Under the pieces are notes generated by a model that saw nothing but the letters and a program-made list of their open reading frames with translations, had not been told where the DNA came from and ran no database searches. Position numbers and translations under genes: made by a program. A stretch of 64,000 nucleotides of DNA from JBBWZH01 sp035544115 (GTDB lineage: Bacteria; Actinomycetota; Actinomycetes; Mycobacteriales; CADCTP01), in assembly GCA_963714145.1 (NCBI GenBank), contig OY970235.1, positions 5,828,001-5,892,000 on the forward strand, in the 5' to 3' direction. Shown piece after piece: positions 45,977-56,475 of this stretch (within the stretch, counting starts at the first letter, position 1; each line of letters opens with the position of its first letter).

Positions 45977-47269
45977 CTACTTCCGCAGTGTGTCCGGGCG
46001 CACCGCGCCGAGCACCAGTGGGGTGGTTGGCGCCGGCCCGGGTCCGATCTCGATCGCGCCGTCCAACGCGGCCAGCGCGTGCTCGAACCGGGCCGGGTCG
46101 TCGGCGTGCAACTCCAGCAGCGGCATGCCTTCGGTGACCGGGTCGCCGGGCTTGGCGTGCATGACGACGCCGGCCGCGGCGGCCACCACGTCCTCCTTGC
46201 GGGCCCGGCCGGCGCCCAGCCGCCAGGCGGCCACGCCGACCCGGTACGCGTCCAGCGTGCGCAGGGTGCCACCGGCCGGTGCCCGGACGGTGTGCACCTC
46301 GCGCGCCGTCGGCAGCGGCGCATCCGGGTCACCGCCCTGCGCCGCCACCATCCGCCGCCAGACGTCCATCGCCCGGCCGTCCGCGAGCGCCGGCCGGGGG
46401 TCCACATCGGATAGTCCGACGGCGGCGAGCATCTCGGCGGCCAGCGTGACGGTGAGCTCGACCACGTCGGCCGGGCCGCCGCCGGCGAGCACCTCGACCG
46501 CCTCGACCACCTCCAGGGCGTTGCCGGCGGTACGGCCCAGCGGGGTGTCCATCGCGGTGAGCACGGCGACCGTACGGGTGCCATGCGCGCTGCCGAGCGC
46601 AACCATCGTCTCGGCCAGCTCGCGGGCGGAGGCCGCCTCCTTCATGAACGCGCCGGACCCGACCTTCACGTCCAGCACCAGCGCCTGCGCACCCTCGGCG
46701 ATCTTCTTCGACATGATCGACGACGCGATCAGCGGGATCGACTCGACCGTCGCGGTGACATCGCGCAGCGCGTAGAGCTTCCGGTCGGCCGGCACCAGGC
46801 CGGCGCCGGCCGCGCAGACCACCGCGCCAACCTCGCGGAGCTGGCGGGTGAAGTCCACGTTGGACAGTTGGGCCCGCCAGCCCGGGATCGACTCCAGCTT
46901 GTCCAGGGTGCCGCCGGTGTGGCCGAGACCGCGGCCGGACAGCTGCGGCACCGCCGCGCCGCAGGCCGCGACCAGCGGGCCGAGCGGCAGCGTGATCTTG
47001 TCGCCGACGCCGCCGGTGGAGTGCTTGTCCACCGTCGGCCGGCCGACGTCACCGAGGCTCAGCCGCTCCCCGGACGCGATCATCGCGGCGGTCCAGCGGG
47101 CCAGTTCGGCCGGCTCCATGCCGCGCAGCAGGATCGCCATCAGCAGCGCCGACATCTGCTCCTCGGCCACCTCGCCCCGGGTGTACGCGTCGATCACCCA
47201 GTCGATCTGGCCACCGGACAGCCGGTGGCCGTCCCGCTTCGTGGCGATCACCTCGACCGCATCGTGCAT
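45977..47269 (-). CDS. deoA: Thymidine/pyrimidine-nucleoside phosphorylase
   Basis: Phosphorolyses thymidine or deoxyuridine to the base and deoxyribose-1-phosphate. The 430-residue protein carries KRDGHRLSGGQIDWVIDAYTRG at its N-terminus, the phosphate loop KHSTGGVGDKITLPLGPLVAACG, GRGLGHTGGTLDKLESIPG (family signature) and KVGSGAFMKEAASA. Deoxyribose-1-P would pass to the PGM2-like mutase and DeoC. selD lies 63 bp upstream on the same strand. Confidence 0.94.
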   Translation of the reverse strand: MHDAVEVIATKRDGHRLSGGQIDWVIDAYTRGEVAEEQMSALLMAILLRGMEPAELARWTAAMIASGERLSLGDVGRPTVDKHSTGGVGDKITLPLGPLVAACGAAVPQLSGRGLGHTGGTLDKLESIPGWRAQLSNVDFTRQLREVGAVVCAAGAGLVPADRKLYALRDVTATVESIPLIASSIMSKKIAEGAQALVLDVKVGSGAFMKEAASARELAETMVALGSAHGTRTVAVLTAMDTPLGRTAGNALEVVEAVEVLAGGGPADVVELTVTLAAEMLAAVGLSDVDPRPALADGRAMDVWRRMVAAQGGDPDAPLPTAREVHTVRAPAGGTLRTLDAYRVGVAAWRLGAGRARKEDVVAAAAGVVMHAKPGDPVTEGMPLLELHADDPARFEHALAALDGAIEIGPGPAPTTPLVLGAVRPDTLRK

Positions 47270-47332
47270 CGTGCCGCTCCTCCCCCTGGCCTGCCGCTCG
47301 TACCGACCGCGGTGGCGCCGCCCGGCGCCGGC

Positions 47333-48343
47333 TCAGCGCACCTGCAACACCGTGCCGGTCGCCGGGATCAGCTCGCCGATGACCGGGGCGCCGGGGATCT
47401 CGCCGGCGATCAGCAGACCGCCGGAGGTCTGCGCGTCCGCCAGCAGCAGCCGGTCCACTTCGGACACCGTGGCGGCGAAGTCGGTGTGCGGCAGCACCCA
47501 GTCCAGGTTTCGGCGGGTGCCACCGCTGATGTACCCGGCCGTGGCGGCGTCGCGGGCACCGTCGAGGTACCCGACCGCGGCCGCGTGCACGACCGCGGTC
47601 ACCCCGCTGGCCCGGGCCAGCTTGTAGAGGTGGCCGAGCAGGCCGAAGCCGGTCACATCGGTGGCGCAGGTCAGCCCGGCGGCGAGTGCCGCCGCGCTGG
47701 CGTCCCGGTTCAGCGTGGTCATCGCGTCGACCGCGGCCGCCGACCGCTCGCCGGTGCGCTTGTGCCAGGTGTTCAGCACGCCGATGCCCAGCGGCTTGGT
47801 CAGCGACAGCGGCAGCCCGGCCCGGCCCGCGTCGTTGCGCAGCAGCCGCTGCGGGTCGGCCAGCCCGGTCACCGCCATGCCGTACTTCGGCTCCGGGTCG
47901 TCGATGCTGTGCCCGCCGGCGACGTGACAGCCGGCCGCGGTGGCCACGTCCAGGCCGCCGCGCAGCACCTCGGCGGCCAGTTCCATCGGCAGCCGGTCGC
48001 GCGGCCAGCCGAGCAGGTTGACCGCCAGCACCGGCCGGCCACCCACCGCGTACACATCGGACAGTGCGTTCGCCGCCGCGATCCGCCCCCAGTCGAACGC
48101 GTCGTCCACCACCGGGGTGAAGAAGTCCGCTGTGGACACCACCGCCAGCCCGGGCGCGACCGCCAGCACCGCCGCGTCGTCGCCGCTCTCCAGCCCGATC
48201 AGCAGCCGCTCCGCGCCGGTCACCGGCACCGGCACCCCGAGGCCCGCCACCATCGCCTCCAACTCGCCCGGCGGGATCTTGCAGGCACAGCCGCCACCGT
48301 GTGCGTACCCGGTGAGCCGGACCCGGCTCGTGCTCGTCGTCAC
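47333..48343 (-). CDS. selD: Selenide, water dikinase (selenophosphate synthetase), Cys form
   Basis: Makes selenophosphate, the selenium donor for Sec-tRNA, from selenide and ATP. The 336-residue protein has the N-terminal active-site loop GGGCACKIPPG: Cys19 sits at the position that is Sec in selenoprotein SelDs, and Lys22 is the conserved catalytic Lys. ATP-binding segments DDAAVLAVAPGLAVVSTADFF and VAGGHSIDDPEPKYG follow. Because Cys replaces Sec, SelD here does not need the Sec system for its own synthesis. The start is GTG. tRNA-Sec lies 134 bp upstream on the other strand. Confidence 0.94.
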   Translation of the reverse strand: MTTSTSRVRLTGYAHGGGCACKIPPGELEAMVAGLGVPVPVTGAERLLIGLESGDDAAVLAVAPGLAVVSTADFFTPVVDDAFDWGRIAAANALSDVYAVGGRPVLAVNLLGWPRDRLPMELAAEVLRGGLDVATAAGCHVAGGHSIDDPEPKYGMAVTGLADPQRLLRNDAGRAGLPLSLTKPLGIGVLNTWHKRTGERSAAAVDAMTTLNRDASAAALAAGLTCATDVTGFGLLGHLYKLARASGVTAVVHAAAVGYLDGARDAATAGYISGGTRRNLDWVLPHTDFAATVSEVDRLLLADAQTSGGLLIAGEIPGAPVIGELIPATGTVLQVR

Positions 48344-48476
48344 ACCGCAACCCTAGGCGGTCCGGCTCGGCCCGGCCGGGAACAGCCGGCCCGCCGGCCG
48401 GGACCGATACAAGACGCCTGCCACGCTCCGCCGGAGCGCTCCGGGACTCGCCGTAGCGGCCGACTATGCTGCCGGC

Positions 48477-48571
48477 GGAGGCGTATGAGGCCTGGTGACC
48501 TCCGCGGCCTTCAAAGCCGACGTGGCCGAGCATCTCGGCCAGGCGGGTTCGATCCCCGTTCGCCTCCGCCA
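48477..48571 (+). tRNA. selC: Selenocysteine tRNA, anticodon TCA
   Basis: A 95-base tRNA including an encoded CCA end. The acceptor arms ggaggcg and cgcctcc pair perfectly, with G as discriminator. The T arm is gcggg-ttcgatc-cccgt, the anticodon stem cggc/gccg closes the loop cttcaaa with anticodon tca at 48511-48513, and a long variable arm (gtggccgagcatctcggcca region) is present. Length, UCA anticodon and extended variable arm identify tRNA-Sec, which is charged with Ser and converted by SelA using selenophosphate from SelD. Confidence 0.93.
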
Positions 48572-50046
48572 ACCGCCACTTGGCTCTGCCTGCTTCCGCC
48601 CCTCGGGGCTCCGCCGGGGAGTGGCTTCCATGCTGGCCGGGGGGCCGAGCCCCCCGAACCTCCCCACGGCGCGGCGGGCGCCGGACCCGACTCCGGGACC
48701 CCCGCCCGCGCCCGGGGGCTCCGCCCTCCCCCGGGGGCTCCGCCCGCGCCCGGGGCCTCCGTCTGCGCCCGGGGGCCCTACGTCCGCGCCCGGGGGCCTC
48801 CGTCCGAGCCCGGGGGCCTCCGTCCGCGCCCGGGGCTTCGCCCGGGGAACGGCTTCCGTGCCGCCCGAGGCCTCCGAGCCCCACCGGCGGGTGACGCCAT
48901 CCACCCGCCAGTGACGGATTCGCCCACCCAGTGACGCCCCTCCGCCATCACCCGCCGACCCAAACCCACCACCCGACACACCAACCGATCACCCACCCCC
49001 CGAACCCATCAGCCGCCCACACCCAGCCGCCGGCCCACCCCCACGGCGCGGCAGGCACCGGACCCGACTCGGGACCCTCGCCCGCGCCCGGAGGCTCCGC
49101 CCGCGCCAGGGGCCTCCGTCCACGCCCGGGGCTTCCGCCCCGCCAGTGGCTTCGCCCCGGGAGTGGCTTTCGTGCCGCCCGAGCCCTCCGAGCCCCACCG
49201 GCGGGTGACGCCATCCACCCGCCGGTGACGGATTCGCCCACCCAGTGACGCCCCTCCGCCATCACCCGCCGACCCGAACCCACCACCCGACACACCAACC
49301 CACCACCCACGCCCCGAACCCGTCACCCGCCCACCCTCAGGCGGCCCACCCCCACGGCGCGGCGGGCACCGGAACCCGACTCCGGGACCCCCGCCCGCCC
49401 CCGAGGCCCCCGCCCGCGCCCGGGGCTCCGCCCGCCAGTGGCTTCCCCCGGGGGAATGGCTTCCGCGCCGCCCGAGCCCTCCGAGCCCCATCGGCGGGTG
49501 ACGCCATCCACGCGCCGGTGACGGATTCGCCCACCCAGTGACGCCCCTCCGCCATCACCCGCCGACCCGAACCCACCACCCGACACACCAACCGATCACC
49601 CACTCCCAGAACCCATCACCCGCCCAACCCCAGCTACCGGCCAACCCCAGCTACCGGCCAACCCCAGCGGCGCGGCGGGCGCCGGACGGGTCCGGGACCC
49701 GCCCGCCCCCGAGGGCTCCGGCCGCGCTGCCGGTACCTCCGCCCGGCGGCCCGGGGCCGCGCCGCAGCCTAGCGCCTCGCCGCAGCCCGGGGCCTCGCCG
49801 CAGCCCGGGGCCTCGCCGCAGCCCGGGGCCTCCGGCCCCTGCGGGGCGCCGGACCCAGCGGTGGCGGTCGGGGGCCGAGTGACGAGTTCGGGGGCCGAGT
49901 GACGGGCCAGGGTGCCGAGTGACGAGTTCGTGCATCGGGTGAGGGCCCACGGCCATCACCCGGCGCACGAATCCGTCACCGGCGGACCGCGGGCGTCACC
50001 CGGGGTGGCGGGGCGCGGCTGGCGGGCGGTGGGGGATGCTGCGGGG
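48572..50046. repeat. Repeat field between selC and selA: three ~300-bp tandem units
   Basis: This 1.5-kb interval has no supported gene. Three degenerate copies of a unit are aligned by the word gtgacggattcg at 48911, 49225 and 49518 (periods 314 and 293). Each copy has a GC-rich cccggggctccgcc part, then gtgacgccatccac, then a C/A-rich part (accaccc, gacacacc). Variants gtgacgagttcg occur at 49879 and 49919, and the exact reverse complement cgaatccgtcac at 49968-49979, about 70 bp before selA. Open frames on both strands here are compositional and repetitive. Confidence 0.8.
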
Positions 50047-51336
50047 ATGGACGCGCGGCGGGCGATTCCCAGTACGACGGTGGTGCTGGCCGATCCGGCC
50101 GTCGGCGCGGCTGGGCAGGGGTTGGCACGGGCCGCGGTGGTGGCGGCGATCCGGGTGGCACAGGCGGCGGCCCGGGCCGGCGAGATCGAACCGGAGCAGG
50201 TGACGGAGCGGGCGGTGGCGTTGCTGGCCACGCCCGCCGCCACGTTGCGGCCCGTGATCAACGCGACCGGCGTCGTGCTGCACACCAACCTGGGCCGGGC
50301 GCCGCTGTCGCCGGACGCCTGTGCGGCGCTGCTGGCCGCGGCCGGCACGGTGGACGTCGAGTGGGACGCGGCGACCGGCGCCCGGGCCGGGCGCGGCCGG
50401 CAGGCGCTGGCGGCACTGCTGGTCGCGGTGCCGGCGGCCGAGGCGGCGCTGGTGGTGAACAACGGCGCGGCGGCGATCCTGCTGGCGGTCGCCGGGCTGG
50501 CCGGCGGCCGGGCGGCGCTGCTCAGCCGCGGCGAGTTCGTCGAGATCGGCGACGGCTTCCGGGTGCCCGAACTGCTCCGGCACGGCGGGGTGGAGTTGCG
50601 CGAGGTCGGCACCACCAACCGCACCGCGCTGGCCGACTACGCCGGCGCGCTGGCCGACGATACCGCCGCCATCCTCAAGATCCACCCGTCCAACTTCGTC
50701 GTGCGGGGCTTCACGTCCTCGGTCGGCGTCGGTGAGCTGGCCGGGCTGGGACCGCCGGTGATCGTGGACGCCGGCTCCGGCCTGCTGGCCCCGCACCCGC
50801 TGCTGCCCGGCGAGCTGGACGTCACCAGCGCGCTGCGGGCCGGCGCGGCGGTCGTCACCTGCAGCGCCGACAAGCTGCTCGGCGGCCCGCAGGCCGGGCT
50901 GATCCTCGGCCCGCGCCGGCATGTCGACGTGCTCCGCCGGCACCCGCTCTACCGCGCGCTGCGCGTCGACAAGCTCACCCTGGCCGCCCTGGAGGCCACC
51001 CTGCGCGGCAGCCAGACCCCCACCTGGATCGCCCTCACCGCTGCACCCGCCGAGATCGAGCAACGCTGCCGGACCCTCGCCGCCCAGCTCAGCGGGGCCG
51101 GCGCCGAGGTGGTCGGCTGCCGGACCGCGATCGGCGGCGGCAGCGCACCCGACATCACCCTGCCCAGCTGGGCGGTCAGCCTGCCCGAGCGCTACGCCGA
51201 GCCACTGCGCCGCGGCCACCCCGCCATCGCCGGCCGGATCGAAGCCGGCCAGCTGCTGCTCGACCTGCGCACCGTCGACCCGGCCCACCTGCCCGGCATC
51301 GCCGACCGGGTGCGCACCCTCGCCGGCCAGCAGTAG
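50047..51336 (+). CDS. selA: L-seryl-tRNA(Sec) selenium transferase
   Basis: A PLP enzyme that turns Ser-tRNA-Sec into Sec-tRNA-Sec. The 429-residue product has the SelA N-terminal segment, NATGVVLHTNLGRAPLS, VNNGAAAILLAV, SRGEFVEIGDGFRVPELL, VGTTNRT, IHPSNFVVRGFT and the PLP Lys in TCSADKLLGGPQAG (about residue 276). The ATG at 50047 is followed by RRAIPSTTVVLADP, as in other SelAs; the longer open frame upstream runs through the repeat field and is not used. With selB, selC and selD it completes the Sec pathway. Confidence 0.94.
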   Translation: MDARRAIPSTTVVLADPAVGAAGQGLARAAVVAAIRVAQAAARAGEIEPEQVTERAVALLATPAATLRPVINATGVVLHTNLGRAPLSPDACAALLAAAGTVDVEWDAATGARAGRGRQALAALLVAVPAAEAALVVNNGAAAILLAVAGLAGGRAALLSRGEFVEIGDGFRVPELLRHGGVELREVGTTNRTALADYAGALADDTAAILKIHPSNFVVRGFTSSVGVGELAGLGPPVIVDAGSGLLAPHPLLPGELDVTSALRAGAAVVTCSADKLLGGPQAGLILGPRRHVDVLRRHPLYRALRVDKLTLAALEATLRGSQTPTWIALTAAPAEIEQRCRTLAAQLSGAGAEVVGCRTAIGGGSAPDITLPSWAVSLPERYAEPLRRGHPAIAGRIEAGQLLLDLRTVDPAHLPGIADRVRTLAGQQ

Positions 51337-51426
51337 ACCGCGCCGGTGCCGTGATCGAGCGAGTCCGGCCAGCTCGGGAGTCGCACCGCTCAGCCCGGAT
51401 CCACCGGCGGTTTGATCCGGGCCGAC

Positions 51427-51720
51427 GGTTCGACCGGGCTACCCGGCCGGCGGGCCGAACTGGCACGGGTCGAACTGGCTCGGCTCGACCGGGCTACCCG
51501 GCCGGCGGGTCGGGCTAGCTCGGGTCGAGCTGGCTCGGGTCGACCGGCTACCCGGCCGGCGGGCCGAGCTGGCACGGGCCGAACTGGCTCGGCTCGACCG
51601 GGCTACCCGGCCGGCGGGTCGAGCTGGCTCGGGTCGACCGGGCTACCCGGCCGGCGGGCCGAACTGGCACGGGTCGAGCTGGCTCGGGTCGACCGGGCTA
51701 CCCGGCCGGCGGATCGGGCT
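51427..51720 (-). repeat. Six tandem copies of the 3' end of cdd
   Basis: The word ctacccggccggcgg occurs at 51439, 51494, 51548, 51603, 51643 and 51698, that is at 54-55-bp intervals with one of 40. The copy at 51698 is the actual stop and last codons of cdd (PPAG-stop on the minus strand); the others repeat this end plus the preceding gatcc/gagctggctcgggtc part. The intervening sequences are themselves repeated, unlike CRISPR spacers. Confidence 0.85.
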
Positions 51721-52138
51721 GGCCCGGGTCGAGCTGGCTGGGGTCGAAGCCGGACGGCAGCAGGACCGAGAGCGGGACGGGGCCGCTGGCCGTGTCCACC
51801 AGCAGGCCCGGGCCGCCGTGTTCCCAGAGCAGTTGGCGGCAGCGGCCGCACGGCAGCAGCGGGGCGCCGGCGCCGTCGACGCAGGCGAAGGCGACCAGCC
51901 GGCCGCCACCGCTGGCGTGCAGCGTCGACACCAGGCCGCACTCGGCGCACAGCGTCACGCCGTACGAGGCGTTCTCGACGTTGCAGCCGACCACGACCCG
52001 GCCGTCGTCGACCAGGGCGGCGGCGCCGACCGGAAAGTGCGAGTACGGCGCGTAGGCGCGGTGCATCGCCGCCCGGGCCTGCTCGCGCAGCGCCGGCCAG
52101 TCCGTTGTGGACGGTTCGGGTGCCGCCGGGCCGGTCAC
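51698..52138 (-). CDS. cdd: Cytidine deaminase
   Basis: Deaminates (deoxy)cytidine to (deoxy)uridine. The 146-residue protein has YAPYSHFPVGAAAL, GCNVENASYGVTLCAECG (zinc Cys and catalytic Glu of the CxE motif) and LPCGRCRQLLWE (the PCxxC zinc pair). The last ~15 residues (SQLDPGQPDPPAG) fall in the tandem-repeat field and look like a late addition to a normal ~130-residue enzyme. The GTG start at 52138 overlaps the upstream permease stop (GTGA), so it is coupled to the nucleoside importer. Confidence 0.93.
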   Translation of the reverse strand: MTGPAAPEPSTTDWPALREQARAAMHRAYAPYSHFPVGAAALVDDGRVVVGCNVENASYGVTLCAECGLVSTLHASGGGRLVAFACVDGAGAPLLPCGRCRQLLWEHGGPGLLVDTASGPVPLSVLLPSGFDPSQLDPGQPDPPAG

Positions 52139-53406
52139 GACTTGACGTACGGTTTGCCGTCGGCCTTCGGCGCGCGCACTTTGCCGACCAGGCCGGCCAC
52201 CGCGAAGATCGTCGCCAGGTACGGCGCCATCAGCATGAACTGGGACGGGATCGTGGTGCCGATGCTGGTCAGCACCAGCTGGATCTGGTCGGCGAAGCCG
52301 AACACCAGCGCGGCGGCGAGCGAGCCGAACGGGCTCCACCGGCCGAAGATCAGCGCGGCCAGCGCGATGAACCCCTTGCCGGACGTCATGTTCTTGCCGA
52401 ACGCGCCGACCGAGCCGATCGTGAAGAACGCGCCGCCGAGGCCGGCCACCAGCCCGCCGTAGAGGACGTTGCGGTACCGGGTGGCCAGCACCCGGATGCC
52501 GACGGTGTCCGCCGCGGTCGGGTGCTCGCCGACCGCGCGGACCCGCAACCCCCACCGGGTGTGGAACAGTCCGATGTGGACGACCGCGAGCAGAACGTAC
52601 GTCAGGTAAAGGAAGATGTTCGAGTCGAACAGCACCGGCCCGAGGACCGGGATGTCGGCCAGCAGCGGGATCTTGATGGTGTTGAAGATGCCCGGGCTGT
52701 TGTAGCTTTCCGCGTTCGGCTGCAGCACGCGGTCGTAGAGGAAACCGGTCAGGCCGAGCGCGAACACGTTCAGCACCACGCCGAGGATCACCTGGTCGAC
52801 CAGGTAGCGGATGGCGAACACGGCCAGCAGCAGGCCGAGCAGCCCGCCGGCCAGGCAGCCGCAGATCAGCCCGCCCCAGAGGCTGCCGGTCACGGTGCCG
52901 GCGAACGCCGCGGTGAACGCGCCCAGCAGGAACTGGCCCTCGATACTGATGTTGATCACGCCGGCGCGTTCGCACAACACCCCGGACAGCGCGCCGAGCA
53001 CCAGCGGGATCGACAGGAACACGGTGCCCTGCACGATGCCGACCAGGCTCACCTCCTGGCCGGCCACCGACCAGCAGAGGAACGCGGCCAGCAGGCTGAC
53101 GATCACCAGGCCGGTCAGCCAGGACGCCAACCGGGCGGACTCGGCCCGCACCACCCGCAGCACGCCGAGCGCGGCCACCAGCAGGCTCAGCACGATCGCG
53201 GTCACCCGGGCCGGCAGCACCAGGTCCGGCATCGACAGCCGGGCGCCCTCCAGCGCCAGGCCGAACCGGGCGTCCTTCCCGCTGTCGGTGCCGATGCCGA
53301 ACGCCAGCAGCGACAGCAGGCCGAGGACGACGTACAGCCCGCCGACCGCGTACCGGCGGCTCAGCCGGGCACCCGCCGTGCGGGGCAGTTGTGCCGCCAG
53401 GCTCAT
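52135..53406 (-). CDS. Nucleoside ABC importer permease (second permease)
   Basis: A 423-residue multi-pass protein of the BPD_transp_2 class, like NupQ/YufQ permeases that work with BmpA-type binding proteins. About ten hydrophobic segments are visible (YVVLGLLSLLAFGIGTD, VSLVGIVQGTVFLSIPLVLG, GLICGCLAGGLLGLLLAVFA, QVILGVVLNVFALGLTGF), plus the family motif GERAGVINIS-like CERAGVINISIEGQFLLGAF and VGEHPTAADTVGI. The ATG at 53406 has ggaggcgatca just upstream. This gene is intact, in contrast to the three genes upstream of it. Confidence 0.88.
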   Translation of the reverse strand: MSLAAQLPRTAGARLSRRYAVGGLYVVLGLLSLLAFGIGTDSGKDARFGLALEGARLSMPDLVLPARVTAIVLSLLVAALGVLRVVRAESARLASWLTGLVIVSLLAAFLCWSVAGQEVSLVGIVQGTVFLSIPLVLGALSGVLCERAGVINISIEGQFLLGAFTAAFAGTVTGSLWGGLICGCLAGGLLGLLLAVFAIRYLVDQVILGVVLNVFALGLTGFLYDRVLQPNAESYNSPGIFNTIKIPLLADIPVLGPVLFDSNIFLYLTYVLLAVVHIGLFHTRWGLRVRAVGEHPTAADTVGIRVLATRYRNVLYGGLVAGLGGAFFTIGSVGAFGKNMTSGKGFIALAALIFGRWSPFGSLAAALVFGFADQIQLVLTSIGTTIPSQFMLMAPYLATIFAVAGLVGKVRAPKADGKPYVKS

Positions 53407-53440
53407 TGATCGCCTCCGCACTCGCTCCGCTGCGCCGTGC

Positions 53441-54711
53441 TCATCCGTTCCACCCCTTGGCGAGAGTCGCGCCGGCGCCGCCGCCGCGGGCCGCGTGCAG
53501 CCGGAAGATCGACCGGATCAGCGGCGGCGCGGCGATGAAGATGACGATCAGCGCCTGGATCACGGTGACCACGTCGATCGGGGTGCCGGTCTGCGCCTGC
53601 ATCTGCACTCCGCCGGCCCGCAGCGCGCCGAACAGCAGCCCGGCCAGCACCGTGCCCCACGGGCTGGCCCGGCCCAGCAGCGCGACCGTGATCGCGTCGA
53701 AGCCGATGTTCGCCGAGACGCCCGGGGTCAGCGTGTACGCGGTGCCCAGCACCTGGGTCGAGCCGGCCAGCCCGGCCAGCCCACCGGCCAGCGAGCATCG
53801 CCAGCACGTACGCCCGCTCGACGCTCATCCCGGCGGTCCGCGCCGCGTCCGGGTTCGCGCCGACCGCGCGCAGCCGAAACCCAGCGTGCTGCGGTTGAGC
53901 AGCCAGGCCACCAGCGCGGCGGCGACCAGCGCGAGCAGGATGCCGGCGTGCAGCCGCAGCGCCGAGCCGGCCAGGTGCGGCAGCCGGGCGTCGCCGTCCA
54001 CCTCGCGGCTGATCGCGTCGGACCGGCCGGGGCGCTGGAACCGGGGCGTGCCGAGCAGGTAGAGCAGCAGGTACAGCGCGATGTAGTTGAGCATGATCGT
54101 GGTGATGACCTCGTGCGCGCCGGTGCGCGCCTTGAACAAGCCGGCGATCAGGCCCCAGACGCCACCGCCGATCATGCCGGCCAGCACCGCGGCCGTGACG
54201 TGCAGCACCGGCGGCAGGTGCCAGGCGAAACCCACGTAGCCGGCGGTGATCGCGCCGACCACCACCTGCCCTTCGCCGCCGATGTTGAACAGCCCGCCGC
54301 GGAATGCCAGCGCCACCGACAGGCCGGCGAAGATCAGCGGCGTCGCGGTGACGATCGTCTCGGAGAGCGGCCCGAACACCGACGACCAGGTCGCCTGCCC
54401 GTCCGCGGCGGCCGAGATGCTGTCCGGGTTGACGATCGCGCCCTGGAACATCGCCGCGTACGCGTCCGAGATCGCCGACCAGGACGCGCTGAGCACGTCG
54501 CCGGGCGCGGCGAAGAAGTAGCCGAACGCGTCCAGCACGGCCGAGTCGGACAGCGCGATGAGGACCGCCCCGACCACCAGCGCGACCACCACGGCCAGCG
54601 CGGTCACCAGCGCGGTGTCGCTGCGCCGGCGTGCCGCGGCGGCCGGCGCGGGCGCCGGGGCCGGTTCGGCAGCCGCCGGCTCGGAATCCGCCGTCGTGGT
54701 CGGCGTATCGG

Positions 54712-54715
<4 letters not shown>
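53441..54715 (-). pseudogene. Nucleoside ABC importer permease (first permease), two frameshifts
   Basis: The product would be about 425 residues: an Ala/Pro-rich N-terminus, hydrophobic segments and the BPD_transp_2 motif FRGGLFNIGGEGQVVVGAI, then HEVITTIMLNYIALYLLLYL. A missing G near 53875 (ttcggctgcgc) shifts the frame after LNRSTLGF, and a 4-base gain near 53792 (atgctcgctggcc) restores it, so about 28 residues between them are read in the wrong frame. The remaining C-terminus (GFDAITVALLGRASPWGTV, IQALIVIFIAAPPLI) is undamaged. The ATG overlaps the ATPase stop as ATGA. Confidence 0.82.
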
Positions 54716-56345
<1,630 letters not shown>

Positions 56346-56423
56346 CCGCTACCTCTCGGCCGGTCTCAGGTAGGTCCAGATGAGCCTGGCTCGGCGCCCC
56401 CGCGGACCGCACCGCAACTGCCG

Positions 56424-56456
56424 GGGCCGGCGGTCAGTTTCGCAGACCGCCGGCCC
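56424..56456 (-). terminator. 12-bp hairpin between bmpA and the ATPase gene
   Basis: gggccggcggtc and gaccgccggccc pair perfectly around a 9-base loop, 20 bp after the bmpA stop. It is well placed as a partial terminator or mRNA-stabilising end, so that the binding protein is made in excess over the transporter. Confidence 0.7.
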
Positions 56457-56475
56457 TGGCAAGGGTGGATCAGCC

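Noticed and set aside
45977..47269. deoA as a possible anthranilate phosphoribosyltransferase (trpD)
   Set aside because: The families share a fold, but length, the KxSTGGVGDK loop and the LGHTGGTLDKLE signature fit pyrimidine-nucleoside phosphorylase.
47333..48343. selD as a selenoprotein with in-frame TGA
   Set aside because: The active-site codon is a Cys codon (TGC) and the frame is continuous.
48572..50046. Repeat-rich ORFs on both strands between selC and selA
   Set aside because: Products are Pro/Gly/Arg low complexity, repeat with the DNA units, and lack ribosome sites.
51427..51720. Possible CRISPR array beside cdd
   Set aside because: The intervals between repeated words are themselves near-identical, periods are 54-55 and 40 bp, and no cas gene is present; this is a tandem repeat of the cdd end.
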